The position numbers and the translations under genes are program-made. A stretch of 64,000 bases of DNA from Arthrobacter sp. YN (lineage in GTDB: Bacteria; Actinomycetota; Actinomycetes; Actinomycetales; Micrococcaceae): the NCBI RefSeq assembly GCF_002224285.1, contig NZ_CP022436.1:4092001-4156000 (forward strand). Direction: 5' to 3'. The notes under the pieces are model-generated. The model ran no database searches. It had not been told where the DNA came from and worked only from the letters and a program-made list of their open reading frames with translations. Shown here piece by piece: positions 35,413-44,560 of the stretch (its first letter is position 1; each line of letters starts with the position of its first letter).

Positions 35413-37617
35413 ATGCACCCGCTCCATCTCCGTTCCGCAGGCACCAGCCTGGTGATCAGCACCCACCGCGGAGAGGCTGAGATCACCCACTGGGGAGCCG
35501 ATCTGGGCGACACCCTGCCTGACCTATCGATCCTCAGCGAGCCCATCCCGCCGTCCTCGATCGACGCCAACGTCCCTGCCGGGCTCCTCCCCCAGGCTTC
35601 GTCGGCCTGGCAGGGCAGGCCCGGGCTCCGCGGCCACCGCATCACCGACGGCGTTCCCGGCTTCAATTTCTCAGTTCGCCTGCGGGTGCGGAGCGCGACG
35701 ACGGACGGCGGCGCTGCGGGCGGGTCCACTGCTGTGATCGTCCAGGCAGACCCCGACGCCGGCATCACCGTGACCAGCACCCTCACCTTGCATTCGGGCG
35801 GACTGCTGGAAATGCGGCACACAGTCACCAACGACGGAACGTCGCCCTACCAGGTTGATGAGTTGGCGACGATGCTCCCGGTGGCGCCTGACGCCGTCGA
35901 ACTTTTGGATTTGACCGGGCGTTGGTGCCGTGAGCGTCACCCGCAGCGCAGGCCCATCCAGCAGGGAACGTGGGTCCGCACGGGGCGGCACGGCCGCACC
36001 GGGCACGATTCGTCGCTCCTGCTGGCTGCTGGAACTGCGGGCTTTGGGAACCGGCACGGCAAGGTGTGGGCCACGCATCTTGCATGGAGCGGCAACCACG
36101 AGGAATTCGCGGACAGCGTTGCTGATGGGCGCACCATGGTGGGCGGCTCCGAGCTTCTGGGCCCTGCTGAAGTGGTCCTGCAGCCCGGTGAAAGTTACAC
36201 CACTCCTGCACTGTTTGCCGCCTACTCAGACCGCGGTCTGGACGGCATCAGCGAGGCGTTCTACGCCTGGTTCCGTGCGCGGCCGCATCATGTGGGCGCG
36301 CTTTCGGGCAAGCCCCGCCCAGTAGTCCTCAACACCTGGGAAGCGGTGTACTTCGACCACAACCTGGACACCCTGATGGAGCTGGCCGAGTCTGCTGCCG
36401 ACCTCGGCGTGGAGCGCTTCGTGCTCGACGACGGCTGGTTCCGCGGGCGCCGCGACGACCACGCCGGGCTGGGCGACTGGTATGTGGACGAGACCGTGTG
36501 GCCTGGCGGACTGACGCCGCTCATCGACGCGGTGACCAGCCGTGGCATGGAGTTTGGGCTGTGGGTTGAGCCCGAAATGGTGAACCTGGATTCCGACATC
36601 GCCAGGGCACATCCCGAATGGATCGTTGGGCCGTCAGCCGCTTCCCACAAGGACGGCGGCAGACTGCCTCTTGAGTGGCGGCAGCAGCACGTGATCGACC
36701 TCGTGAATCCGGAGGCGTGGCAGTACATCTTCGAACGCATGGACACTTTGCTGCGCGAGAACGACATCAGCTATCTCAAGTGGGACCAGAACCGGGACCT
36801 CGTAGAGCACGGGCATGCAGGCCGGGCCTCCGTTCACGAACAGACCTTGGCCGCGTACCGGCTCTTCGACGCCCTCCGTGCGGCCCACCCGGGGGTGGAG
36901 ATCGAAAGTTGCTCCTCCGGTGGCGCGCGCGTTGACCTGGGGATCCTGGAGCGGACGGACCGCATCTGGGCTTCGGACTGCAACGACGCCCTGGAACGCC
37001 AAACCACTCAACGCTGGACCGGTATGGTGGTTCCGCCGGAGCTGGTGGGTGGGCACATTGGTCCTACGACGTCGCACACCACGGGGCGGACGCACCACCT
37101 CTCCTTCCGTGCCATCACTGCCCTGTTCGGGCATTTCGGCATGGAGTGGGACGTACGCTCCGTCACCGGGGCGGAGCGTGAGGAACTCAAGCGCTTCATT
37201 GGCCTCTACAAGGAACACCGCGGCCTCATCCACAGTGGACGAATGGTCCGTGCCGACCTGCCGGACGAGTCGTTCATGCTCCACGGCGTTGTTGCGGACG
37301 CTGAAGGGCTCGACGCCGGGACACCGGTTGGTGCCACAGCTGCACTTTTCGCTGTGGTCAGGACCCGGACAGGGTTCGCCGAGCAGCCCGGACGGGTTAC
37401 CATTCCTGGGTTGGACCCTGCGCGTTCATACCGCGTGGAGGCGGTCTTCCCCGCACCGGGGGATGCCGACTACGGGCACACTTTCACTGAGGCGAAACCT
37501 GCGCCGTGGTTGGCATCCGGAGCCGAAGCGACGGGCCTGTTCCTGGGCGAAGTGGGCCTCCCCATGCCGGTCTTGAACCCTGAGCACGCCATCCTGCTGC
37601 GGTTCACGGCCCTCTGA
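35413..37617 (+). CDS. Alpha-galactosidase, glycoside hydrolase family 36
   Basis: It has 734 residues, normal for GH36. The start ATG 35413 (MHPLHLRSAG) is chosen over a long upstream reading. An N-terminal beta-supersandwich precedes the (beta/alpha)8 barrel, which has LNTWEAVYFDHN, FVLDDGWF, KWDQNRDL (nucleophile D458) and IWASDCNDA (acid/base D522). It cleaves terminal alpha-1,6-galactose from raffinose-family sugars. There is no signal peptide, so it acts inside the cell after import by the upstream transporter. Confidence 0.95.
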   Translation: MHPLHLRSAGTSLVISTHRGEAEITHWGADLGDTLPDLSILSEPIPPSSIDANVPAGLLPQASSAWQGRPGLRGHRITDGVPGFNFSVRLRVRSATTDGGAAGGSTAVIVQADPDAGITVTSTLTLHSGGLLEMRHTVTNDGTSPYQVDELATMLPVAPDAVELLDLTGRWCRERHPQRRPIQQGTWVRTGRHGRTGHDSSLLLAAGTAGFGNRHGKVWATHLAWSGNHEEFADSVADGRTMVGGSELLGPAEVVLQPGESYTTPALFAAYSDRGLDGISEAFYAWFRARPHHVGALSGKPRPVVLNTWEAVYFDHNLDTLMELAESAADLGVERFVLDDGWFRGRRDDHAGLGDWYVDETVWPGGLTPLIDAVTSRGMEFGLWVEPEMVNLDSDIARAHPEWIVGPSAASHKDGGRLPLEWRQQHVIDLVNPEAWQYIFERMDTLLRENDISYLKWDQNRDLVEHGHAGRASVHEQTLAAYRLFDALRAAHPGVEIESCSSGGARVDLGILERTDRIWASDCNDALERQTTQRWTGMVVPPELVGGHIGPTTSHTTGRTHHLSFRAITALFGHFGMEWDVRSVTGAEREELKRFIGLYKEHRGLIHSGRMVRADLPDESFMLHGVVADAEGLDAGTPVGATAALFAVVRTRTGFAEQPGRVTIPGLDPARSYRVEAVFPAPGDADYGHTFTEAKPAPWLASGAEATGLFLGEVGLPMPVLNPEHAILLRFTAL

Positions 37618-37619
37618 CG

Positions 37620-37757
37620 CTCGCTCACATCCCACGGGCTTCAACCGGACGCTCTTCCACATCCCACGGGCTTCCCGGGAATCCTCTTCCACATCCCACG
37701 GGCTTCCCGGGAACCCTCGCTCACATACCAAGGGCTTCCCGGGAACCCTCGCTCACC
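37620..37757. repeat. Tandem 32-bp repeats, array A (about four units)
   Basis: On the minus strand each unit begins GTGAGCGAGG (or GTGGAAGAGG), then about nine variable bases, then AAGCCCGTGGGAT. Four units fill the gap between the converging alpha-galactosidase and aroQ genes. The same unit architecture returns in array B at 40482-40595. Confidence 0.8.
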
Positions 37758-37768
37758 TCACGCGTGGT

Positions 37769-38233
37769 TTAGACGGCGTCCGCCAAGTAGTCGATGGCCA
37801 GCTTGTAGCCAAGCACCCCCGCACCCACGATGATCGCGGTGCAGACGCCCGACAAGTACGAGTGGTGGCGGAACTCTTCACGCTGGTGGACGTTGGTGAT
37901 GTGAACTTCGACGGCGGGCAGTTGCACCGCGGCCAGGGCGTCACGAAGTGCCACGGAGGTGTGCGTGTAGGCCCCGGCGTTGATGACAATCCCAACGGCC
38001 GTCCCACGTGCGGCGTGGATCGCGTCCAGAAGATCGCCCTCGTGGTTCGACTGCACGCAGTCAACTGTGAAGCCGTGGGCTGCAGCCGCCGACATGGCGA
38101 GTTGCTCGACGTCGGCCAGTGTTGCTGTTCCGTACTTCTCCGGCTCGCGGGTGCCAAGAAGATTGAGGTTGGGTCCATTGATCACAAGGATGGTGCCGCG
38201 ACCGGCTTCGGTGGCGGGAGTGGCTTCAGTCAT
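37769..38233 (-). CDS. aroQ: 3-dehydroquinate dehydratase, type II
   Basis: It has 154 residues from ATG 38233. The motifs are [21 protein letters not shown] with the active-site arginine and tyrosine, [30 protein letters not shown], and [17 protein letters not shown] with the catalytic histidine. It makes 3-dehydroshikimate in the shikimate pathway or its catabolic branch. It is a lone gene with no other aro genes nearby. A TATAGA box just before the ATG suggests a leaderless or short-leader transcript. Confidence 0.97.
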   Translation of the reverse strand: MTEATPATEAGRGTILVINGPNLNLLGTREPEKYGTATLADVEQLAMSAAAAHGFTVDCVQSNHEGDLLDAIHAARGTAVGIVINAGAYTHTSVALRDALAAVQLPAVEVHITNVHQREEFRHHSYLSGVCTAIIVGAGVLGYKLAIDYLADAV

Positions 38234-38327
38234 GGCTCCCAATCTATAGCGGCACGGGAACGCACGGTAACTATGCCCGTTCCGTGAGCCGTGTCAGCCC
38301 TGAGACACCCACCATGCGGGAGAAACC

Positions 38328-39515
38328 CTACTTACGTGTGCACTGACCAGGCGAGACCGGGCTGCTGAGTCCTGAAGCCTGCGCCGCTACTGGCTCCAGG
38401 TCTGCCATGGTGAGGGCAAAGCCGAGGGCGGCATCGGTGGTGGTCTTGGCGAAGATCAGCCCGGCCACCTCGCCCTGCATGGTCAGCAGCGGACCGCCGG
38501 AGTTGCCCGGCTGGACATCACCGGCCAGCTTGTAGACCAGCTCCGGAGAGGGATTGTCGCCGTAGATGTCCGGGACAATGATGGTCGATATTCCTTGGAC
38601 GGTGGCCGGCTTTGATTGGAAAGGCCCGCCGTGCGGATACCCGGCGAAGGCTGCTGGGCTGCCTTCGGGCAGGTCGGCACTCATCGGCAGTGGGCTGGAC
38701 TGCAGTCCGTCCACGGCCAGGACTGCGATGTCCCGCTGGGGGTCGAAGTACACCACCCGACCCGGCAACGCACCGCCGTCGGGAACTTCCACCACCGGCT
38801 GCGACACGCCCGCCACAACATGCGCGTTGGTCACGACGCGCCCGGGCGAGACGACGAATCCGGAACCGGTCTGGTTCTGGCCACATTCAAAGGCTGTACC
38901 CGCGATCTTGAGGACGGACTCGGCCGCCTGGTTCAAGGCAGGGGTGTCCGTTGAGGCGTTGGGGACGGGCACCGGGGTCACGGGGCCGATGCCCTCGATG
39001 AGCTTGGGGATGCCATCGCCGATCACCGTGGACCGCAACTGCGCCATGGTGCTCTTGACGGGCGTGGGGGTGATGGTGTCGATGTAGCGGATCACGCGGG
39101 AGCCAGCCAGCTGCTGCGAAACAAAAGGCACACCCAGCGAACTGATGCTGAACGCCAGCATGGACATGACCAGCGCCGCCACCACCACGCTCACCACGCC
39201 ACCGATCAACCGGTCAACGGCGTGCAGCGGCTTGATCCGCACGGCGTGGCGGATCTTGCGTCCGATCATGGTTCCCAGCCCATGACCCAAAGCAATAAGC
39301 ACGACGGCGGCACCCACCGTGGCGGTCAGCCTCCAGCCGCTGTCCGTCACCCATCCGCTCACCAGGGGCACGGCGACGAAGGCCGCGATGGCGCCGACCA
39401 CAAATCCAGCAATTCCACCCAGCGTGACCATAAAGCCGTTGCGCAGGCCATAGATCAGGTAGGACAGCAGCATCAAGATCAATGCCAAATCCAATATCGT
39501 CAAGCCAAACACCAA
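38328..39515 (-). CDS. MarP-like membrane serine protease (CvpA plus trypsin-like domain)
   Basis: It has 395 residues. Residues 1-130 form four CvpA-type helices (LDLALILMLLSYLIYGLRNG and following). A linker leads to a periplasmic chymotrypsin-fold domain with the triad H232 (NAHVV), D262 (RDIAVL) and S339 (GNSGGP). Cys211 and Cys392 sit where the regulatory disulfide of mycobacterial MarP lies. MarP maintains pH homeostasis and cell-wall remodelling under acid. The function here is inferred from strong architectural identity. Confidence 0.92.
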   Translation of the reverse strand: MVFGLTILDLALILMLLSYLIYGLRNGFMVTLGGIAGFVVGAIAAFVAVPLVSGWVTDSGWRLTATVGAAVVLIALGHGLGTMIGRKIRHAVRIKPLHAVDRLIGGVVSVVVAALVMSMLAFSISSLGVPFVSQQLAGSRVIRYIDTITPTPVKSTMAQLRSTVIGDGIPKLIEGIGPVTPVPVPNASTDTPALNQAAESVLKIAGTAFECGQNQTGSGFVVSPGRVVTNAHVVAGVSQPVVEVPDGGALPGRVVYFDPQRDIAVLAVDGLQSSPLPMSADLPEGSPAAFAGYPHGGPFQSKPATVQGISTIIVPDIYGDNPSPELVYKLAGDVQPGNSGGPLLTMQGEVAGLIFAKTTTDAALGFALTMADLEPVAAQASGLSSPVSPGQCTRK

Positions 39516-39666
39516 TGCTCCTCATAGCCGGGTAGCGCCAATTGTAGTTGCGGACCCTGACAACCAACCGTTAGTCACATCACCCGCAGCAGCCACCAAA
39601 AGCCGGTTCAGGGCCGCCATTTGCGGTGTTCCGCGGCTGAAATCCGCGTAGTTTCAGCGTTTCACG

Positions 39667-39682
39667 TGCCAAGTACGTCACA
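39667..39682. promoter_or_regulatory. Possible CRP-type site upstream of crp
   Basis: TGCCAAGTACGTCACA matches TGTGA-N6-TCACA at 8 of 10 fixed positions and lies 66 bp before the crp start. Autoregulation is usual for this family. The evidence is weak. Confidence 0.3.
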
Positions 39683-39747
39683 GAAGCCTAAAAATTCTGA
39701 AACAATGGCCTGAGCGCCACGACCGAAACTTATATTCAGGAGATTTC

Positions 39748-40425
39748 ATGGACATCGAGGTATTGCGCCGCGCACCCCTCTTCGCCACCCTTGACGACGA
39801 CGCATTCCGCTTGCTGACGGACGAACTCACCGAGGTGGACCTTTCACGTGGGGCTTCGGTGTTCCGCGAAGGCGACCAGGGTGACCAGCTCTACTTCATC
39901 GTTTCCGGCAAGGTGAAGCTCGGCCGCACCTCCCCCGATGGCCGCGAGTCCCTGCTGGCCATCCTCGGCCCGGGCGAGCTCTTCGGCGAAATGGCGTTGT
40001 TCGACCCCAGCCCGCGTACCGCCACGGCTACCGCCGTTTCGGAGACCCGCCTGGCCGGCCTCAAGAACGAGAGCCTCAACGCATTGCTTCGCACGCGCCC
40101 CGAGGTTTCCGCGCAGCTGCTGCAGGCCCTGGCCCGCCGCCTCCGCCGCACCAACGACTCCCTGTCCGACCTCGTCTTCTCGGACGTCCCCGGCCGCGTC
40201 GCCAAGGCTCTTTTGGACCTGGCCGACCGCTTCGGCCGTCCTGCCACTGACGGCGTCCTGGTGGCCCACGAGCTCACGCAGGAAGAACTGGCCCAGCTGG
40301 TTGGCGCTTCCCGCGAAACCGTCAACAAGGCACTGGCCGAGTTCGTTCAGCGCGGTTGGCTCCGTCTGGAAGCCCGCGCCGTCGTGATCCTGGACATGCA
40401 GCGCCTCCGTCAGCGTTCACGCTAA
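39748..40425 (+). CDS. Crp/Fnr family transcriptional regulator (CRP/GlxR-like)
   Basis: It has 225 residues with an AGGAG ribosome-binding site before ATG 39748. The cyclic-nucleotide domain contains GELFGEMALFDPSPRTATATA, the phosphate-binding cassette with Glu and Arg in the cAMP-contact positions. The C-terminal HTH is LTQEELAQLVGASRETVNKAL. In Corynebacteriales and Micrococcales the equivalent is a global cAMP-dependent regulator of carbon metabolism. It is followed by a clear terminator. Confidence 0.95.
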   Translation: MDIEVLRRAPLFATLDDDAFRLLTDELTEVDLSRGASVFREGDQGDQLYFIVSGKVKLGRTSPDGRESLLAILGPGELFGEMALFDPSPRTATATAVSETRLAGLKNESLNALLRTRPEVSAQLLQALARRLRRTNDSLSDLVFSDVPGRVAKALLDLADRFGRPATDGVLVAHELTQEELAQLVGASRETVNKALAEFVQRGWLRLEARAVVILDMQRLRQRSR

Positions 40426-40438
40426 ACGCCTCAGCTCA

Positions 40439-40475
40439 AAAGCCGCCCCGGTCGTAACCGGGGCGGCTTTTTTGG
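40439..40475 (+). terminator. Rho-independent terminator of crp
   Basis: AAGCCGCCCCGG, the loop TCGTAA, then CCGGGGCGGC and TTTTTT: a 10-12 bp GC stem followed by a T-run, directly after the crp stop. It is the clearest intrinsic terminator in the window. Confidence 0.9.
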
Positions 40476-40481
40476 TTGAAA

Positions 40482-40595
40482 GTGAGAGAAGGTCCAGCCC
40501 AAACCCGAGGGACGTGAGAGAGCGTGCGGCTGAAACCCGAGGGATGTGAGAGAGGATCGGCAGGAAACCCGAGGGATGTGAGAGAGGATCCGGCT
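40482..40595. repeat. Tandem 32-bp repeats, array B (three units plus a partial)
   Basis: Units start at 40482, 40514, 40546 and 40578. Each is GTGAGAGAGG-like, then about nine variable bases, then AAACCCGAGGGAT. The array fills the gap between the crp terminator and the converging NUDIX gene. It is the plus-strand counterpart of array A 2.8 kb away. Confidence 0.85.
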
Positions 40596-41505
40596 AACGC
40601 TCGCGCTGGGGCTCTCCGGCGACCGTGCGGGCGGCTTCGACCTCGAGCATCAGGATTCCGCCTTCGTCCACGAGCTTCGCTTGGTACACATGCGCTTTGC
40701 GTTTGTAGCTCAGGTAGGCGATGCACCCATTGGAGGCCGCCATTTTCTCGAGCATGATTTCGGACCCGGGAACCAAAAGCTGCCCCAGGGTGAGGCCCAC
40801 AGTATTCGGCTGGCCAATCTCATCGCCGAGCGCCGAGGTCTCCCTGAGGGCGATCGCTTCGGCCGCTGTCACCCAGCGGCCCCACACCCCCTTGCTGCCC
40901 AGGATGCTGGGTTGCTGGTTCACCGGGACAGTGGCGGCAAAGTACCTCGTGTTGAACCGGGCATGCGCAAAGTCCGGGCTCAGCCAGTTCACCAGGGGTT
41001 TGAGCAGATCAGTGCGGAGAGACAACCCACGCTTGGACAGCATTTCCGTGAATGATTTTTCCTGCGCGGCCACGGCTTCCCGGGCCCTCATCCAGTCGAC
41101 CGTTGAGTTGGCCTCAACGGTGGAGGAAGCATCCGGTCCGGCGAGCAGCACGCCGGTTTCTTCAAAGAGTTCGCGGATGGCGCCCACCACGTGACGGCGG
41201 GCGAGTCCGACGTCGTCCGTTCCCATGTGCTCAGCCCACTGCTGCGGCGTGGGGCCTACCCACCCGACGGGATCGTCGTCGGACGGATCAAGGGAACCGC
41301 CCGGGAACGCGACAACGCCCAACGGCGAGGAGCCTGGCCTGTAACCAAGCCAGGTCTCCAAACCGGTGGGCGAGTCGCGCAACAGCACAACGGACGATGC
41401 ATGGCGGGCGGCCCTGGGGGTCCGCTCGCCGAGCTCAAGCCAGTTTCGTGCTGCCCCTTCGAGTTCGGGAGGCAGTACAAACAGGCGGCGGGCAAGCTGC
41501 GGCAA
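40594..41505 (-). CDS. NUDIX hydrolase (NUDT19/RppH-unrelated, large actinobacterial type)
   Basis: It has 303 residues. The NUDIX box is split by an insertion: VAFPGGSLDPSDDDP lies well before AIRELFEETGVLLA, so the usual spacing is extended by about 35 residues, as in NUDT19-like enzymes. The start is uncertain: TTG 41505 has only a distant AAGGA upstream. It lies 17 bp after the ridA stop, in an operon reading DUF4177, ridA, NUDIX. The substrate is probably CoA or a nucleotide-sugar type compound, without certainty. Confidence 0.85.
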   Translation of the reverse strand: MPQLARRLFVLPPELEGAARNWLELGERTPRAARHASSVVLLRDSPTGLETWLGYRPGSSPLGVVAFPGGSLDPSDDDPVGWVGPTPQQWAEHMGTDDVGLARRHVVGAIRELFEETGVLLAGPDASSTVEANSTVDWMRAREAVAAQEKSFTEMLSKRGLSLRTDLLKPLVNWLSPDFAHARFNTRYFAATVPVNQQPSILGSKGVWGRWVTAAEAIALRETSALGDEIGQPNTVGLTLGQLLVPGSEIMLEKMAASNGCIAYLSYKRKAHVYQAKLVDEGGILMLEVEAARTVAGEPQRER

Positions 41506-41522
41506 TTGGGTGAACCGGTTCC

Positions 41523-42059
41523 TTAGCTGAATTCAGCGATGAGCTCGACTTCAACAGGAGAGTCGAGCGGCAGGACAGAAACGCCGACGGCGGAGCGTGC
41601 GTGCTTGCCTGCCTCGCCCAGGACCTGGCCGAGGAGTTCGGACGCGCCGTTGATGACGCCGGGCTGGCCGGTGAAGGTGGACTCGGAGGCTACGAAGCCA
41701 ACTACCTTGACGATGCGGGTGATGCGGTCGAGGTCGCCGATGACGCTCTTGACTGCTGCCAGGGCGTTGATGGCGCAGACTGCGGCGTAGCGCTTGGCGT
41801 CTTCGGGATCAACGGTAGGTTCGTCGGACGTGCCCAACTCACCGAGGGAGACCTTGCCCTTAGCTTCGAGTTTGCCGTTAATAAAGGGCAGCTGTCCGGA
41901 CGTGTAAACGTAGTTGCCGGAGACGATTGCCGGCACGTAGTCGGCAACGGGTGCGGCGACCTCGGGGAGGGTCAATCCGAGCTCCGCCAGGCGCTGCTCC
42001 ACAGCGGACGTGGGGGCGCCTGATTCCGCGGGAGACGTGGTTTCTGCGGGGGTGGTCAT
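41523..42059 (-). CDS. RidA family protein (enamine/imine deaminase, YjgF type)
   Basis: It has 178 residues from ATG 42059; a longer reading crosses the DUF4177 gene. The RidA core is APVADYVPAIVSGNYVYTSGQLPF, then SVIGDLDRITRIVKVVGFVAS, ending with ARSAVGVSVLPLDSPVEVELIAEF. The arginine in ARSAVGV takes the place of the catalytic Arg in NRxAV motifs. It is longer than classic RidA and belongs to the actinobacterial endoribonuclease L-PSP-like branch. It probably clears reactive imines from PLP enzymes. Confidence 0.88.
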   Translation of the reverse strand: MTTPAETTSPAESGAPTSAVEQRLAELGLTLPEVAAPVADYVPAIVSGNYVYTSGQLPFINGKLEAKGKVSLGELGTSDEPTVDPEDAKRYAAVCAINALAAVKSVIGDLDRITRIVKVVGFVASESTFTGQPGVINGASELLGQVLGEAGKHARSAVGVSVLPLDSPVEVELIAEFS

Positions 42060-42061
42060 GG

Positions 42062-42217
42062 TTACTGCTTCTCCCTCTTCAGGTATGCAACAAGGCCTTT
42101 GCCATCGGGGCCACCGACAACCTGGACAAGCTCCCAGCCGTCTTCGCCCCACTGGTCCAGGATCTGCTTCGTGGCGTGGATTATGAGCGGAATCGTGGCG
42201 TACTCCCATTTGGTCAT
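42062..42217 (-). CDS. DUF4177 domain protein (51 residues)
   Basis: It is a very short protein, MTKWEYATIPLIIHATKQIL then QWGEDGWELVQVV and a lysine-rich end. This is the DUF4177 pattern, with W-E-Y at the start and GWELVxVV in the middle. It lies 2 bp before ridA and shares its transcript. The function is unknown. It faces the penicillin-binding protein gene across a 37-bp divergent gap. Confidence 0.9.
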   Translation of the reverse strand: MTKWEYATIPLIIHATKQILDQWGEDGWELVQVVGGPDGKGLVAYLKREKQ

Positions 42218-42254
42218 GACAGAAAGCCTAGCCCTTGCCGGTAAAGTGGAAAAC

Positions 42255-44558
42255 ATGGTGACTCGCAAGAACCCACTATTCGACACTGCCACCACCCTCG
42301 GAAAGATTCTAGGTTTCCTCGGTGTGAGCGCGATTTGTGGCGTCCTGGTGGCGGGCCTTTTGGTCCCCGCAGCCGCCGTTTCGGGCAGTGCCGCTAGTGG
42401 TTCAATACAGTTCTTTGACACTCTGCCGGCGGAGCTTCAGGTGGATCCGCCTAGCCAGAACACCACGATCCTGGCGAAGGACGGTACGCCGATCGCCTCG
42501 ATCTATGCGGAGAACCGGACCAAGGTTCCGCTGGATTCGATGAGCCCGTTCATCAAGGACGCTGTCATCGCGATTGAGGACAGCCGTTTCTATGAGCACG
42601 GCGGCATCGATACCACGGGCATCATGCGAGCCATTGTCAGCACCGCCCGCGGCAACAAGCAGGGCGCGTCCACCATCACGCAGCAGTACGTGAACAACGT
42701 CATCAACGAGTCCCTGGTGGCGTCCGACCGCGAAGAAGACGTCAAGCTCAATGGTGGCGGCAAAGGCGTGGGCGACAAGCTCCGCGAAATGAAGCTCGCC
42801 ATCGCCCTGGAGAAGAAGTTCTCCAAGGAGCAGATCCTCGAGGGCTACCTCAACATCGTCTTCTTCAACCGTGACGCTTACGGAATCGAAGCTGCCTCCA
42901 AATTCTTCTTCAGCACCACCGCCAAGGACCTGACACTTCCGCAGGCCGCCCTCCTGGCCGGCCTCGTGAACAGCCCCTCGGCCTTCGATCCCATCGCGAA
43001 CCCGGACAGCGCGCAGAAGCGTCGCGACCTGGTACTCGCCGCCATGGTGAACCAAGGCAAGATTACGCAGGCCGAGTACGACGAAGCCGTTGCTACCCCC
43101 GTCACCACCAAGGTCACCCCGGCCCGCCAGGGTTGCGCTTACGCCACCATGGCGCCGTACTTCTGCGACTACGTCCTTCACCTGCTCTTCAACAACCCGG
43201 CTTATGGCGACACCACCGAAGAGCGCGTCAAGCGTGTCCAGCGTGGTGGCCTCACCATCCAGACCACCCTCGATCCGACAGCCCAGACCGTGGCCCAGCA
43301 GCAGGTTGATGCCACGGCCGGCGCCAACCCGGATAAGTGGGGCGCGTCCATCACCTCTGTCCAGCCGGGTACGGGCCAGATCGTCAGCATGGCCCAGAAC
43401 ACTGTCTGGCTGCCTCAAGAGGGCAAGTTCGATCAGACCCAGAACTTCAACGTTGACGTCCTGGACGCCAACGGCAACGACCTCAACGGCATTGGTGGCT
43501 TCCAGCCCGGCTCGACGATGAAACCCTTCACGTTCGCCCAGTGGCTGAACGAGGGCAAGTCAATGAACCAGAACGTCAACGCGAGCGTGCGCAGGTACGG
43601 TGTGAACTTCCCTTGGCGGAACACTTGCCCCACGCCCGTGAATGGTTTCTACGACAGGAACGTGGCCGGTAGCTTCGACCTCCAGAACTCGGATGAGGGC
43701 TACTACCGGAACATGACCGTCCTGTACGGCCTCATGAACTCCATCAACACCGCGACGTTTGCTTCGGCTTCCCAGGTTGACCTCTGCGGCATCCAGGGCA
43801 TCGTGGACGCCACCGGCATCCACGGCGGACTGCCGACGCGCGATGACGCAGGCAAGGTCACCGATCCGAACCCCAAGGTCCCGATGACCACACTGTCCAA
43901 CCTGATCGGCGCCACGCAGACTGCACCCCTGACCATGGCGGCTGCGTTTGCGACCTTCGCTGCTGACGGCAAGTACTGTGAGCCGATCGCCATCACATCA
44001 GTGAAGGACCAGTCGGGCGCTGAAATGCCTGCCCAGTCCTCCAATTGCAAGGACGCAGTGAAGCCCGAGGTTGCCCGTGGCGTGGCCTACGCCATGCAGG
44101 AAGTCCTGAATGCCGGCTCGGGCTCACTGATCCGCCCATCGCTTTCCACGAAGGGCAACTTCCCGGTTGCGGCCAAGACGGGTACCAACGACTCCAACGG
44201 CTCCACCTGGGTGGTGGGTTACACCACCGGCTTGGCCACGGCCTCTTGGTTCGGTGATCCGCTGGATAACCAGCTGCGCCCGGGCCGCAATCTGACCGTC
44301 AACGGCAAGTTCTACCCGGCCATCGACGGTTACATGATTGCCGGTCCGCAGTTCACCAACTACATGTTGTCGGTGGCTCCCGCCTACGGCACCAACCCGT
44401 TCCAGGCTCCGCCGTCCAACTTGCTCGGCACGGCGGCCCCGCAGCGCAACACCACGCCGGCGCCGTCCAATCCGAACCCCGCCCCGCCCTCCGGAAACGG
44501 AAACGGCGGCAATGGGAACAATGGCAATAACGGCAACGGCAACAACGATAAGGACTAA
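42255..44558 (+). CDS. Bifunctional class A penicillin-binding protein (transglycosylase/transpeptidase)
   Basis: It has 767 residues from ATG 42255. After one N-terminal membrane helix comes the GT51 domain, with the catalytic glutamate in AIEDSRFYEHGG, then GASTITQQYVNN and KLREMKLAIALE. The transpeptidase domain has SxxK in GSTMKPFTF, a SIN triad in GLMNSINTA, and KTGT in AAKTGTNDS. The last 50 residues are rich in Asn, Gly and Pro. It polymerises and cross-links peptidoglycan outside the membrane and resembles mycobacterial PonA-type enzymes. The next gene starts 2 bp later. Confidence 0.95.
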   Translation: MVTRKNPLFDTATTLGKILGFLGVSAICGVLVAGLLVPAAAVSGSAASGSIQFFDTLPAELQVDPPSQNTTILAKDGTPIASIYAENRTKVPLDSMSPFIKDAVIAIEDSRFYEHGGIDTTGIMRAIVSTARGNKQGASTITQQYVNNVINESLVASDREEDVKLNGGGKGVGDKLREMKLAIALEKKFSKEQILEGYLNIVFFNRDAYGIEAASKFFFSTTAKDLTLPQAALLAGLVNSPSAFDPIANPDSAQKRRDLVLAAMVNQGKITQAEYDEAVATPVTTKVTPARQGCAYATMAPYFCDYVLHLLFNNPAYGDTTEERVKRVQRGGLTIQTTLDPTAQTVAQQQVDATAGANPDKWGASITSVQPGTGQIVSMAQNTVWLPQEGKFDQTQNFNVDVLDANGNDLNGIGGFQPGSTMKPFTFAQWLNEGKSMNQNVNASVRRYGVNFPWRNTCPTPVNGFYDRNVAGSFDLQNSDEGYYRNMTVLYGLMNSINTATFASASQVDLCGIQGIVDATGIHGGLPTRDDAGKVTDPNPKVPMTTLSNLIGATQTAPLTMAAAFATFAADGKYCEPIAITSVKDQSGAEMPAQSSNCKDAVKPEVARGVAYAMQEVLNAGSGSLIRPSLSTKGNFPVAAKTGTNDSNGSTWVVGYTTGLATASWFGDPLDNQLRPGRNLTVNGKFYPAIDGYMIAGPQFTNYMLSVAPAYGTNPFQAPPSNLLGTAAPQRNTTPAPSNPNPAPPSGNGNGGNGNNGNNGNGNNDKD

Positions 44559-44560
44559 GC

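Noticed and set aside
37620..40595. CRISPR array
   Set aside because: The units are 32 bp with only about nine variable bases, there are few units, and no cas gene is near.
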